This document shows, one piece after another, positions 1-12,508 of a stretch of DNA of 64,000 bases (position 1 is the stretch's first letter; each line of letters opens with the position of its first letter). The translations under genes and the position numbers were made by a program. Source of the DNA: Echinometra lucunter (lineage: Eukaryota; Echinodermata; Echinoidea; Camarodonta; Echinometridae); NCBI GenBank assembly GCA_029962745.1, contig CM057155.1, forward strand, positions 34,040,233 through 34,104,232, in the 5' to 3' direction. The notes below the pieces were generated by a model, which was not told the origin of the DNA, ran no database searches, and worked only from the letters and a program-made list of their open reading frames with translations.

Positions 1-401
1 TTGCCATCCAGCAATGTGAATTTACATTGTAAAGCATTTCACCAAGTATCTAAAGATAATGTATGCTTGTTACGAAAGAAAACCAAATCAAAAGATGACA
101 CACTTTCACTCCAAATTGCAAACACGTTCCCCTCAAGCATATTCATGAAATCCCTACCGTTTCATTCATTCTGACAAATGCATGCATTCACAATTTCTGC
201 TCTATGATGAAGATGCTAAAAACGACATTATCTTCAGGAATATCCAAAGTTGAGGAGGGGGTAATTGGGGGGGGGGGGGATAGATAAAGGATCCGTTAAT
301 TTTGCCACCCCGTCCAATTAAAAAAAATCTATTTATCTATTCATTTCACATTGATTGATTTATTTTACATCGACGGCCAGGGGGCAAGTATGCACATGTG
401 C
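1..401. other. Intergenic flank, no gene seen
   Basis: AT-rich sequence with a short poly-G run near 268-280. I see no exon, RNA gene or recognisable repeat head here. Confidence 0.5.
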
Positions 402-630
402 ACACTCTTAAAACAAACTAGTTAATATGACTAGGCGAAAGGGTCAACTGGGTGCAACTAATATTCTAGTCTTTTTTTGTTGTTGTTTTGTTTTTTGTTT
501 TTTGTGGTTATTTTCTAGTCATTAAAAACAACTATTTTCTAGTTGTATTTGGACTGAAACACAGTCATTTCTGACTATATAGTAAAATATTAGTTGCACC
601 CAAATGACCCTTAATCTGTTTTTAGAGTGT
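402..630. mobile_element. MITE with CACTCT termini (copy 1)
   Basis: The two ends are inverted copies: the left starts ACACTCTTAAAAC and the right ends TTTTTAGAGTGT. Further in, a stretch reading GGGTGCAACTAATATT on the left returns inverted as AATATTAGTTGCACCC on the right. There is no coding capacity, so this is a non-autonomous DNA element. The family is represented by three other copies in the window. Confidence 0.75.
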
Positions 631-660
631 AAGGTTAGGGACTTCCGTCTTAGAGTCATA

Positions 661-795
661 TCCAAAGACTTGGTAATGGTAATGAGAAAAATGCCTCACC
701 GAGGGGCACAAACTTGTGTATCGACTTGGTTTTGAACTCGGGACCGTCCCAGTTACATAGATCACATGCAGTTCCTATCACTAAGCCACCAAGCC
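661..795 (-). mobile_element. tRNA-derived SINE fragment (family A, copy 1)
   Basis: Read on the - strand, it starts with a tRNA-like head containing an A-box-like TGGCTTAGTGATAGG and a B-box-like GAGTTCAAAACC. A tail follows reading CCCCTCGGTGAGGCATT. The acceptor arms do not pair, so it is not a functional tRNA gene. A second copy lies near 28955-29084. Confidence 0.6.
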
Positions 796-1083
796 TTCTA
801 AACATTCGATCCCTTGTAAAGTTTGCTGATTTGTTTCATACATATTGGTTACTTGCTTTAATTTGTATTTTTCTTTTTATTCTGTTTTGAGGGTTTTATT
901 GTGTTTTGTTTTGTTTTGTTTTCGTTGTTTCTTTTGTTTGATTTATTTTTTTATTTTGCATGTCATTTTATGTATTTTCGTTTTTGTCCTTCGTCACTTA
1001 TTTCAATTTTTGGCAAATACTTCTTCTGCTCTCTCGCCCCTCCGGAAAAGGTCGCCCTTGATATGCACCTTTCTAACTACCAG

Positions 1084-1117
<34 letters not shown>

Positions 1118-1382
1118 CATGTTTGCAATTAGAATGTGTCATATAGGCGAGGACCCACTGTTTGTTCCAGCCTCATTTTTGACAATTCTTCTTTTTAGAT
1201 GGAGATCTTCCTGAATTAGACAACGATCTTAAGGAGCATTTTAGTTGCATGCGTTTCCGATATGATGCCGATACTTTTAGAATGGCATTTGCATAACAGG
1301 ACGTCTACTTCCTTTATGACCTTAAGAGATGGTGTTTCTTTCCATCACTCATTTCTAATGCATGCCAATCCACACCCTCTCC

Positions 1383-1385
<3 letters not shown>
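796..1385. other. Non-genic stretch with (GA)n
   Basis: T-rich sequence containing a (GA)n microsatellite at about 1086-1116. Open frames here are translations of low-complexity sequence. No gene is seen. Confidence 0.5.
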
Positions 1386-1386
<1 letters not shown>

Positions 1387-1425
<39 letters not shown>

Positions 1426-1520
1426 GCAGGTATTTGCCTCTCCCAGTCCACCCCTCCCTCTCCCCCCTCTCTCTCTTTCTCTGCAAGTATTTGCCTCTCC
1501 CAGTCCACCCCTCTCTCTTT
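1387..1520. repeat. (CT)n tract followed by a 57-bp tandem duplication
   Basis: A pure (CT)n run ends near 1420. A segment starting TTTCTCTGCA at 1419 and again at 1476 is repeated with a period of 57 bases, differing at only a few positions (GCAGG versus GCAAG). It is simple-sequence-driven duplication and not coding. Confidence 0.7.
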
Positions 1521-1563
1521 CTTACACTTCTACCAATTTTTATCTCCCTTGCTCGAGGCAACC

Positions 1564-1704
1564 TGGGGAGCGTTTCATGAAGAGTTTTGTCGGTGAAAAT
1601 CACCGACAAATGTTATAAGCTACTGAAAATCCTCGCATCTGATTGGCTGAAAGCAAATTAGTCAGTGAAATTCACCGACAAAACTCTTCATGAAACGCTC
1701 CCCC
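1564..1704. mobile_element. Foldback element, GTTTCATGAA family (copy 1)
   Basis: An arm of about 45 bases beginning GGGGAGCGTTTCATGAAGAG returns inverted at the right end as CTCTTCATGAAACGCTCCCC. The short centre contains GATTGGCTGA. Related elements are at 28257-28390 and 42121-42293. Confidence 0.75.
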
Positions 1705-2020
1705 GGGCATGTATGGCCAGCATCATCTAGTCATTTTTCTTGTATTGCTTCTTGATTTCCTTTGTATTTCTGTTGAACTGCCGAATAAATAATGTTAATA
1801 ATAATAACAATAATAATAGTAATAAAATCTTGAGTGCCATTTTCCATCCTTCCATTTCTCGTTCTCCTTCTCCCTTTCACTCACTCACCCACTCACTCTC
1901 TCACGCGCTCTCACGGAAATCAGCATAAATTTCAACCTTTTTTTCCTTTATTTTGTTCTCCATTTCTATCTCTCTTGGGTTCCGACATAATCATGATAAT
2001 AATTGCCGTCCAAAGGCACC

Positions 2021-2520
2021 NNNNNNNNNNNNNNNNNNNNNNNNNNNNNNNNNNNNNNNNNNNNNNNNNNNNNNNNNNNNNNNNNNNNNNNNNNNNNNNN
2101 NNNNNNNNNNNNNNNNNNNNNNNNNNNNNNNNNNNNNNNNNNNNNNNNNNNNNNNNNNNNNNNNNNNNNNNNNNNNNNNNNNNNNNNNNNNNNNNNNNNN
2201 NNNNNNNNNNNNNNNNNNNNNNNNNNNNNNNNNNNNNNNNNNNNNNNNNNNNNNNNNNNNNNNNNNNNNNNNNNNNNNNNNNNNNNNNNNNNNNNNNNNN
2301 NNNNNNNNNNNNNNNNNNNNNNNNNNNNNNNNNNNNNNNNNNNNNNNNNNNNNNNNNNNNNNNNNNNNNNNNNNNNNNNNNNNNNNNNNNNNNNNNNNNN
2401 NNNNNNNNNNNNNNNNNNNNNNNNNNNNNNNNNNNNNNNNNNNNNNNNNNNNNNNNNNNNNNNNNNNNNNNNNNNNNNNNNNNNNNNNNNNNNNNNNNNN
2501 NNNNNNNNNNNNNNNNNNNN
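2021..2520. other. Assembly gap (500 N)
   Basis: Exactly 500 N. The round number suggests a gap of arbitrary or estimated size, flanked on the right by a (GA)n run. Nothing can be said about its content. Confidence 0.99.
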
Positions 2521-2599
2521 GAAAACGAAAAGACAGAAACCTTGGGATAACCTCAAAAGTTAGTGTGTATGAGAGAGGGAGAGACATCATGACAGAGAA

Positions 2600-2600
<1 letters not shown>

Positions 2601-2652
<52 letters not shown>
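2601..2652. repeat. (GA)n microsatellite
   Basis: Uninterrupted GA dinucleotides shortly after the assembly gap, likely related to the assembly break. Confidence 0.9.
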
Positions 2653-2654
<2 letters not shown>

Positions 2655-2880
2655 AAAGGACAAATGAATTATCATAATCGATGCATGCACCACCATTGAG
2701 AGTACCCGTTTGGAATATGTGTTGCATTCAGTCTAACAATTTATGTCCAACTAAATACATTATACATGTAAATGCAGCATATTAAGAACAATTTTAGACA
2801 GTTAACTGTTAGCTTATTATTCTGTCATGGTGTACTCGTATCGGAACCCGTATACGAGCTTGTGAAAGCAATCATAGGAT

Positions 2881-4005
2881 GATTATATCAGTGTTGATAG
2901 AAGAGGCATCCCCGCCATGCGATTGACTGACATGTTACCCGTAACCGAGTTATTTATAGATTCCTGGCATATTTCACTGCTGCGATTGAAAGTCGGTGTT
3001 TGTTCCGCGAATGATACAGGAAGCCACCAAAATGATTCAAAACGTGCTCGAATAGCCCTGCTCGGTATATGAAAAGCATACACGAGGAAAAGATACGAGG
3101 GAGTGCATGTAATCATTTTGTTAAGTGTTTGTAGTTGAAGAGACAGCGGATGTTTTCATTTTGGAGTTCAGCAGTGTAAGATGCACGTACATGACTGTGG
3201 AGAGGGTGCACGGCATTTTCGCGCCTATACACAGCCAGTGTGTTATTGACGGAGCAGCATAGTCGCACCGTTTACTACACATCTGCGGAACGGGCTTGCT
3301 ATCTTCGCACGACAAGTTGCATCGGAAGATAGAAATCTCCGCTACACACGCACTATGTACGTCGGCGTATTTACTTGAGCATCTCCCGTATCAGATGGAA
3401 AGCTGACGCCACAGCATCTTGCAGAATCCCAGTCTACTTCATTATACCATCCTACGCATTCACGGAGAAGAAAGAAGGAGCCATTTTGTTGTGCTGTGCA
3501 TCTCGTTCTAATTTGAGGAATATACGTAAAAACCTTTCTCAAGCAGCCGTCATACAGGATTGGGTAGATGTGCTGTGTGTGATTGTTATCGGGCCACCGC
3601 CTAGGTAAATACGCCGTTGGCGAATGCATTCTGGAGATACGGAGAAAGGTATTCATATCTGATACTGATATAGAAGTCTGTGGTTGATCGCATTTCTCGT
3701 GTTTGAGCGCAAATGACCTCAGCCGGTTAGGGGATATACACGCTCCCCATGTGAATATCACATCTCGGTAAGACGACGTCATTCAGCTAGTGCTCTATGA
3801 CACAAGCGCTGTCTGGAAAGTCGGTCTCCATGTGATGAGGTTCAATCTCATTGTCATCAGCGTACACGGTTTTTCCATTTATTTGGGGATAGAGTGACAA
3901 CGAGACCGCCACCATCAACGAAGAAGCTAACAGGTCTGTGCTGTATACTTAGGTTTATACATGCATGGCAAAAGCGAGAGGGTGAATCAATTTGATTAGA
4001 GATTG
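2881..4005 (+). promoter_or_regulatory. FBXL16: Upstream region / probable 5' leader of FBXL16
   Basis: This non-repetitive stretch has visibly more CpG and GC than the surroundings and runs straight into the FBXL16 start codon. No splice acceptor is obvious just before the ATG, so the untranslated leader may be continuous with exon 1. An in-frame TAG at 3997-3999 limits how far upstream translation can start. No TATA box or transcription start could be fixed. A 146-codon open frame on the opposite strand (3342-3782) matches nothing I recognise and is probably chance. Confidence 0.4.
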
Positions 4006-5198
4006 ATGGCCAGTGTTCTTGTATCGCTAGCAAGTGCACCTACCAACATGAACGGGATACCGGACTCCGATGGGGAAAGTCCCACACATATGCAGCAGGG
4101 AGGGGGTTCCCCTTGTAAGCCAGCCCGGCAACAGGACGGCAGTGGTGCCGAGACTTACGTGAAACTTAGTCCGAATGACTTGGGTGCTTCATGCGAGGGA
4201 CTCGCTATGATGTCACCACACAATGGACAAGCGGCATCCAAGCAACAGATAGGTGGAGGTTCCATCCAGAATGGATGCGAAGGGGCAGGGTCCTCACCCA
4301 CAGCACATGTCCTCTTTACAGCACAGAGCTGGGAAGGGCTTTTCCAAGACAGGATCTTCTTGCAAAGACTCTTCTTGTACCTCACGCCGGTAGAGCGATG
4401 CGGACTCGCGCACGTTTGTAAATGTTGGAAGGATGTGTTGTACCAACCTATGTTCTGGAAGACTGTTACCCCGATCCTCCACCGCAGAGACTTGTACGAA
4501 GAACAGGAGGATGGAACCAAGAACTTCACGTCCTTATCAAGTTTCGAGCAAAGGGGTTTTGAGTCCGTTTGTTTAGTTAGCGTTTCGGACTTGGACATCT
4601 GCGAGTTCATTGACCACTGTCCGCGAACCAAGAAATTCCTTCGCGCCATTTCCCTGAAACGCTCCACCGTGACGGATGCAGGGTTAGAGGTCATGCTGGA
4701 GCAACTGGGATCCGTGACGTCACTGGAGTTGAGTGGGTGTAACGATTTTACAGAAGCGGGGCTCTGGGCCAGTCTCCAGCCGAGGTTAACTTCTCTGAGC
4801 ATCAGTGATTGTATTAATGTGGCAGACGAAAGCGTGGCCGCCATTGCACAGAGGCTCCCTCACCTACGCGAGCTCAACCTTCAGGCTTATCACGTGACCG
4901 ATGCGGTCTTGGGCTGCTTGGTGGCCCAGCGATGCGGCACTCTGACCACGCTCAGGCTCAAATCCTGCTGGGAACTGACCAACCAAGCGGTGGTAAACCT
5001 GATCCATTGCCTGCCCCAGCTTACCACCCTATCTCTGTCAGGGTGCAGTAAAATCACAGATGAGGCTATTGAGCTTATAGCCGAAAACCTGGGTCAGCTC
5101 AGGTGCCTGGATCTCTCTTGGTGTCCTCGTATTACTGATGCTGCTTTGGAATACATCGCGTGTGATCTCCCTAAGCTAGAGGAACTTACATTAGACAG
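4006..5198 (+). CDS. FBXL16: F-box/LRR-repeat protein 16, coding exon 1
   Basis: This exon encodes most of the 496-aa protein (exons 4006-5198, 34111-34259, 35357-35505, frames joining exactly). A variable Gly/Ser/Gln-rich N-terminus is followed by an F-box-like segment around residues 102-150. Cysteine-containing leucine-rich repeats run from about residue 205 to the end, with motifs such as [15 protein letters not shown] and [20 protein letters not shown] that are nearly identical to vertebrate FBXL16 (about 480 aa). F-box proteins are usually substrate receptors of SCF ubiquitin ligases. Mammalian FBXL16 is neural-enriched and is reported to act atypically by binding PP2A-B55 and stabilising some SCF substrates. 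The ATG at 4006 follows an in-frame stop; a second ATG 14 codons on (MNGIPDS) has a better context and could be the true start. The exon ends with AG before GTGAGA, phase 2. Confidence 0.95.
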
Positions 5199-6783
5199 GT
5201 GAGATTCATAAAATTTTGTCCACAATGTCGTCTTATATCTTAATTTGATATTTTATTTGAACAATTATAGAATTATAATAATAAATTACACTGAAAGTTA
5301 ACTTTATCTCCCACTGACAAATGGAAGATACTATGCTTAACATAGTAACATTTCAGATTAGGTGACGAAAGCCCTTGATGAAGGACGGACACTTTTGAAG
5401 ATGGAACTCGGAAAACATTTCACTTCTTCCAGATAGAGGAAAGTGCAACGATTGGGGCATTAGAGTTTTACTTTTTATATATTTTTGTCAGATCCTGTAC
5501 GACATCATAGATATCCGATGAAAAAAAAAATCCAAAATTTCTCGAAAAAAGCCACAGCATAATATACACCAAAACTGCCATGATACAGTGTACCTGCTTA
5601 CTACCAATTGTAATGTTAAGCGCTTTCCTGTAGTGGTTCCAGTTGAAGTAATATTGAGGAAATGGAGATTAAAAGCAAAATACTAAACATAAAAGAAATT
5701 AAGGCATTCAAGATAGAAAGTTGACATACACTAATTAATACGTGTATAACATTATAAATGAGTTTGTGATTGCATATGAAAATAGGCGAGTGTCAACGAT
5801 TCAGGCGAATCATGCATTGTTGATTTGTAATTTAAGATATAAATGTAAGTGTGTTGTGTTATTCGGCAACATGTTTGTTCGATACACACATTACAAATCG
5901 GAAACAAGTATTAATTCAATTTGAAAGAAAGTTAGAACTTATATGACAAAATATAGTGAATTGGATTGTTTATAAGAGAACAATATCTGCAGTATAATAT
6001 AGTGGCGCAAACTTGACATTGGATCTTAAATTGTGGATGAATACATGATACACAGGAGTAAAAAAAAAACCAACTTGATCCTGAGTCCAGTGCAATAAAA
6101 AGGAATTTGAGAACGAGTCATTTGGGATACATGTAAGTAACCCTCAACTTGTGTGCTATAAATAGGAGCCCTGAGTGTGTTGTTACTCGATAATTTAAGA
6201 TCCCATACTAGACGCCAGTTCCTAGCGTCTGGTTTAAAGTATGTGTCATCGCAGCTGGCTCTACACACGGGACTAAATCTAGGATTAAAGGTTCATTCCA
6301 TGAAGAAATAATAAAACATGATTATGAAGCACAGTCAAATTTAACATAATGACTAGCAGTAGCGAAATGCCTTTCCTACTTTTTCAAACCAACTCCTCCA
6401 CTCCAGCCAGCAAAAAAAAAAAAAGAAAAACAAAACAAAAACAAAACGAACATGTATGTAGGCCAACGTTGTAAAATATACTTATAACACTGACCATTTA
6501 CTTCCATAAGCCTTAAATATTGTTGGCTTTTACTTGTGGTTAAGACAGTGTTTTTTTTAAATTGAAACATTCTTGTCATTAAAGTGCAAGTTTAATATGT
6601 ACATGAAGTACAGAAATAATATTGCGAGCAGAATATATTCCTTTTTGGTGTAAAATTTCAGTGCTAGATTAATGACATTTACTTAACAAAATAAAAAACG
6701 ATGTCTACGCTGGAATCTCACTTCTCTATGTTTTCTTGTACGCCTCAGAATATATTTCTGGACAGACAGCGCTCAATTTCCTG

Positions 6784-6985
6784 TTATTATATTATTATTA
6801 ATATCATCATTACTTTTATTATTATTATTATCATTATTATTATTATTTTTATTATTATTATTATTAGTAGTAGTATTATCATTATTATTATCATTATTAT
6901 TATTGTGGTTATTATCATTACTACTACTACTACTGCTGCTACTACTACTACTACTATTATTATTATTATTATCGTCGTTATATAT
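6784..6985. repeat. Imperfect (ATT)n/(TAC)n trinucleotide tract
   Basis: About 200 bases of ATT, with interspersed ATC, GTT, TAG and ACT triplets. Frames across it give only Ile, Asn or Ser/Thr homopolymers and are not genes. Confidence 0.9.
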
Positions 6986-8353
6986 TGTGTAATGATGATG
7001 ATCATCATTCAGATCATTACGCAATATCAATGTCGATATGCAGGACATAAATAGTTGGAAGGCACCAACTCAACAAACGATGAACTTTAATAGTTACTCG
7101 TTTTTTGTGGTGTAATGAGATTTGCAATGTAGAAACTATAATCAGTCATACTGATGAATTATTATTATTTTTTTTTTTATAGATGATAATATTCTGCACT
7201 TTCATAGATATACCTATTCTTCATGCACAGACTTGCTAAAGAACAGTCATTGGTTAAAGCAAGTGCCTTCGTGTTGAAATGAAATAAAATGAAATCAAAG
7301 TCCTTCTCAGTCTCTCTTCCCCTTTCTCTCTCTCTCTTTCTATTTTGAAGGGCCTTGATGGATTATTAAAAAGTAATGATATTAATATGCATAAATTCCT
7401 CTTCCATGTGACTTAAAGCGAATGATCCATACTTGCCGCATTTGACTCGCTTTTTGAGCATCTCCTTCCAAATTCTCGCACTTGACTTCCACCTTTAATC
7501 AGCAGTTACGTACATATCTTTAGGAGTAGACCCCTCTCTCACTCTTTCCCTCTTACTATCGTTCACTGAGCCATCTTTAACTGGGGGATTTCCATCGGCG
7601 TTCAAAATAGGAAATTATATTTCACCATGACTCATTCGCCTTAATACACGAGCACTCTCGACATCTTACTAGATTCCTTTCATTATGAATTAAGCACACA
7701 CTGGCAAAATAAACCAGATCGTGAATGATTTCTTCCAGAAACAAATGTCGATGACCAGCATGACAGTGAATTATTTCTTTGAAATTGACGTCGATACTTT
7801 GAGTATCCACTGTAAAACAGTGGGTTATGGTGAGACTAGACTAATCAGTGATAGTTTCAGAGGCAAGCTTGCTAATCTTATTGACATGATAGACGGGAGA
7901 AATGTATTCAAATTTTCATGCAATGCAGGAGTCAAGAATAAAATATGCTCCAACCAAAATTTTGCGAAGTGCCAGACGTGGCAAATATTAGGGAAGTCGT
8001 TTCAGTCTATAAGTCGGATAACTGTTACAGCCAATTATTTCTTTGATTAATATTACACAGTTTTCAGGAGAAAGATGTACACATCTATCGCCTTCAGAAA
8101 TAAATACAGCTTTGAAAATATGTGCTGGCTTTCTATTTGATGTAACATTTTAGAGATAACACAACGTAGGGAAATAATAGTCCGATTATTGCAAAAACTC
8201 AGTGCACATTTTGCAGAATGGGATAATAGTGGATGGAGATTATATAGCCACACTGTATAAACCGCATTAAAATAATCCTTTCAACTCTTGTGGGACTCCA
8301 TTAGAAACCATAGAAATTACCCATCTAAAGCCTGATTTTCCTGTGTGTAAAAA

Positions 8354-8361
8354 TGACGTCA
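8354..8361. promoter_or_regulatory. Palindromic CRE octamer TGACGTCA
   Basis: A perfect CREB/ATF full-site octamer in FBXL16 intron 1. A single octamer is weak evidence on its own; three more lie elsewhere in the intron. Confidence 0.3.
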
Positions 8362-9370
8362 CTGAAGATAATGTCACGGTCTGTACTGACGAACATTATG
8401 TTTTTATAACTACAAGTACGTATACTTCGTGATTTTCATTGATCTCTAGGGATTTGTGTGCGTCGTAATTCCAGAAAAGATGGATTAATGATAGCATTTT
8501 AACTGATATCTGATATTGTATTTGTACATGAGCTTGATGAAGTGAATTGATTGCCGTTCCGTGATCCTGAAAGTGCATAATATAATTAGGGATTTTTTCC
8601 ATGTCATGATAAATAGATTCAGATAATTTTCAATGAAAAATAAAAGTACCGAAAGTGATTTTAGTTCTTGCAAAATAATAGTTCAGACGTCAGAGAAATG
8701 GCTGATTAATATGGGTTTATGTCTTGTAATGGGCCTATTGTAGTTTTTTCCCCCGTCAGATTCTGTAATTTAGGTAACGATGGAAGGCGATTCTCATTTC
8801 ATTTTAAAAGCTAAATTTGTGTTTGATGGAAGCAAGACTAGCAAACACAATTACATTACTAAATGACTACATAATAAAAATTAATGATAAATCTAATGAT
8901 GCGATACTGAAAATCAAAAGATGAAGTTTGGTAAGGTGGAGTATACAGTGATATTATAAGATCTTACTATTTTAGGAAAGTGGAAGTCTATATGAGGATC
9001 TATTATCCGGATAGCCTACTAAGATTGCTTCCCCAAGTGTTTTATGCCTGTAAATGGAGACCGAGTTAAATCGGTAAGAGGTTCCCATACTCCTAAATTT
9101 GTACAACAGGCAGAGGAGATTTAAAGAAAGAAATTTAATTTTCTTTTTAAAAAAGGAAACGAGATATAATTTTAGAATAGCTGTATTCACCGCTATATTG
9201 TGATGTAACCTTATCCTTCGGGAGATATAGTGTCTCTAAATTTAGAAAATTCTTAGATACTGCATTTGAGTTAGAGCTATGATAAAAGTGTCTCTTCATT
9301 CCTTTCCTTTCTGTGTATTCATTGGGGGTATCACACACATTTTTTGCTCTTTATTTGTCCCTGAAAATCA

Positions 9371-9432
9371 TGACGTCATCGGTCGTCTGCCAAAAAGCCT
9401 GTTCGTCAGCCGGCGAATATATGCTGACGTCA
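9371..9432. promoter_or_regulatory. Pair of CRE octamers in a GC-richer island
   Basis: Two perfect TGACGTCA palindromes at 9371-9378 and 9425-9432, 54 bases apart, sit in a locally GC- and CpG-richer island (about 9360-9560) within AT-rich intron. Together these make a candidate enhancer for CREB/ATF factors. Function is inferred from motif pairing only. Confidence 0.35.
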
Positions 9433-10588
9433 CTCAAATACGAACTTGTCGTAAAATGAGATGCTCCGGGCATAAAATCCAAAGGAGATGCAGTATTTTC
9501 TGCAACGTCGATGATCATTGGCGCTGCGCTAGTGCAAACAGTTTATTCTTAAGATGCTTCCTCTTTTCGCTCCCTTTGCTATTTTGTCGTGATATTCAGT
9601 TTACGTTTATAGTCCACTGATGTTGAGTATTCTTTTTTCCAGAGATGCAATAATATCCGACGAGATATGCTTTAAATACGGGAATATATTCAGCTATGTT
9701 ATTTCGATCTGTTTGTTCTCATATAAGATGATTGTATTTTTGAGGGGGGGGGGGTGTTTGGAGCTCAGGTGCAAGTACAAAACAAATAATCACTCGTGTA
9801 CGTATATATGTACATGTTACCTGGAAAAATGCAGCGGCCGAATAACAAAATGATGTAGACAGTCATAATGACGGATACAATAATGCAACATATTTTGCTA
9901 CAAATAATTGCTCTTTCCTGAATTAACGATACAATGTTCTTATGGACATTCTGATCCAAGATTTGTATTTCATATACGCATCTAAGATACAGGCTGACTT
10001 TCGACTTTCCTCATCGAATTCTTCCTATAATTGCGCATATTTATCAATGAGGAAATCTCTGGATTTCCTTATAATCTTTGCGTGACCTTTTCAATCAATT
10101 CTGTTTTCATGTCGAACTCTTACCATAAGCGATTTCCTGTTATGCAAATTGTATTCATTGAAACTGTTCATCTTACTCTGGGACTTCTCACGTTCAATTT
10201 CCTATTCTTGAGAATTTAATCTTCTTTCTTGAGATGACGATAATCTTCTCATAATTACTACTTAAGGAAGAGATGAACTTCCGTTTGATATTTTCTTTTT
10301 CTTTTTAAAGTGAGACGAACAATTTCATAAAACCCCATCAAAACGTTTTCCATGAAAACCATGCACCTTTGGATGTTAGACTGCATTTGAAACCTTTTGA
10401 TCCACTTGATGCCTTTTTGGCCAACGCTCTTCTGACTAATTCTCAACTCCCAAAATGTTGGAGGAAAATGTCAATATTATTATTGATATTTATGTTATTA
10501 CCACTGCGACTATTACAACTACAACTATACTACAACTTCTGCAACTACTACAACACCAACTGCGACTACTGTGCTGTTATACTATCTT

Positions 10589-10591
<3 letters not shown>

Positions 10592-10640
<49 letters not shown>
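10592..10640. repeat. (TA)n microsatellite
   Basis: Uninterrupted TA dinucleotides, followed by a TCA/TCATCA-rich run to about 10700. Confidence 0.95.
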
Positions 10641-10644
<4 letters not shown>

Positions 10645-11002
10645 ATTTTCATCTTCATCGTCATCATCATCATCACCATCATCATTATTACTATCATTAC
10701 CAGATTACGGTACAAATGTCATGTTCTCGAAACAAATAGAAAGGGATTTCATCAGCATGTTCATGAACCGATCTTTATTGCTACTAGAAATTCCTAGGAT
10801 GTGCATAGGAAATAGGAAGATAGATAACGAGATATTTAATGAATTAAGGGGGATGTGCATGACAAATTCTATATTTCACGAAAAAATGAACGTTTGAACC
10901 TTTAGTTTTCCGCATGGATTAAATATACCTCTGCGCCTAGAAATTAATAGGCTTGCTGGTAATTTCTGAAGAGAAACAGATAGCAGGGGGGAGGGGACAT
11001 AA

Positions 11003-11080
11003 TGATAATAATAATGATATGGGGTATTTATAATGCGCCAATTACACATGAATAATGTGCTCGAGGAGCAGGTGAGCAGA
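11003..11080 (-). mobile_element. SINE 3'-end fragment
   Basis: On the - strand this reads GGCGCATTATAAATACCCCATATC followed by ATTATTATT, which resembles the 3' end and microsatellite tail of the SINE fragment at 47214-47330. The body of the element is not evident. Confidence 0.4.
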
Positions 11081-11940
11081 AAAACTTAGACGAAAGCAAA
11101 AGTACGCAAAATAGGCCAAGAAAAAAGGAACAACAACAGTGTGAAAGTAAATCTACTGGAAAGCAATTTTGAAGAAATGGGTTTTGAGGGCATTTTTAAA
11201 AACAACCTACACTTGAAATACACTTATATAGATGTAAATGGGGAAAGGCACCCTGCCTCCATGGAATAAAAAATAAGGGGGGAGGGGTCATAAAGAATCT
11301 TCAACCTTTTAAATTTTGAATAAAGCAACCGAAGGTACCCAGCGACAAGGGTTACATGAAAACTAAGGATTTATTGAGAACAAAGGACTATGTATTTACC
11401 CCCCCCCCCCCTTACCTATAGTCCCTTCAGCACATAGCATGCTAGTAGGAAAGTCAAAAGCTTCATTAATCATCCCTAGGGTTCAGCATCAAGCCCATGA
11501 CTTATGATTGGATATGTAATGAGGTTCTACTCTAAACAACGCCAAATTAATCAAAGATCCCCATCACTGCCGAACGCATAGTATTGGATTTATCGATCTT
11601 TCTTCCTGCTCCCCTAGGGGAAACTAAATTTATTTCGGATTCCCTCTCCACTGCATCCATTATCGGTGCAGACACTGCATCCAGTATTCAGAGAAAGTCA
11701 TTTCTGGTATACTGATAAGTCGTTCCAGTGTGTACTGATGATGGACCTACATACAAATCGTGTTAAAACAACAGTTGTTCCCTTTCCTTCCATCCAGTTT
11801 GTTGTTTCTGTATGTTGATATTCTGTTAAAATAGCACTTCATATTCAAATGAATCCCAATCGAACTTTTATTTTGTGTGTTTGGAATATGGACGTTTTAT
11901 GAATTAAATTTTCTTATTTGGATATGAGACTACAATAATA

Positions 11941-12045
11941 TTTTTGCAACAACGTTATCTACCGTCAGATAGAGATTTTTCTATTCATCTTATATTTTTG
12001 CAACAACGTTATCCACCGTCAGATAGAGATTTTTCTATTCATCTT
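11941..12045. repeat. 54-bp direct tandem duplication
   Basis: Two copies starting TTTTTGCAACAACGTTATC at 11941 and 11995, differing by one base in the compared region (CTACC versus CCACC). The similarity suggests a recent local duplication. No gene is seen. Confidence 0.9.
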
Positions 12046-12288
12046 CCAATGTTGTTTTTGCGAGACCATCATCATAGGCATGACAATGTTAAGATGAAAT
12101 TGACAATTCACGACAGCTCTCCCTTTTTGCTTCTTTGCAACGACTCTAGATCAGCCAAATCACGTTAAACCGTTGGAAACTAGAAGCGGGTGGCCCCTGT
12201 AGTAAACCTATGGGAATATGAGAATTTATAGTCAGTGGGTTAAATATATATACTTGAGACATTTTAGATGTTGTTGATTGAGGAGCAA

Positions 12289-12508
12289 CACTCTTAAAGA
12301 TTCCGAGTCAGACTTGACCCGGAAAAGAGTCCGTTGGGGCCATACTCCGTTCCGGGTCAAAAATGACCTGGAAAAATAAAAATAAGGTCAAATGTGACCC
12401 AGAAACAAGTCTTCATGACCCTGTTCCGGGTCATTTTTTGACCCGGAATGGATTGTGGCCTCAACGGACTTTTTTCCTGGTCAATCTGACCCGGAATTTT
12501 TAAGAGTG
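12289..12508. mobile_element. MITE with CACTCT termini (copy 2)
   Basis: It starts CACTCTTAAAGATTCC and ends AATTTTTAAGAGTG, with long internal inverted arms carrying GACCCGGAA and GTCCGTTG / CAACGGAC. The repeated GACCCGG/CCGGGTC words make it locally GC-rich. No coding capacity. Confidence 0.8.

Noticed and set aside
1834..2699. Long frames spanning the N gap
   Set aside because: They consist of unknown residues across 500 N and are artefacts.
3342..3782. 146-codon frame on the - strand upstream of FBXL16
   Set aside because: No domain, no splice sites or start context, and it overlaps the probable FBXL16 leader on the other strand.
4155..4844. 229-codon frame antisense to FBXL16 exon 1
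   Set aside because: Shadow of the real FBXL16 reading frame; no independent features.
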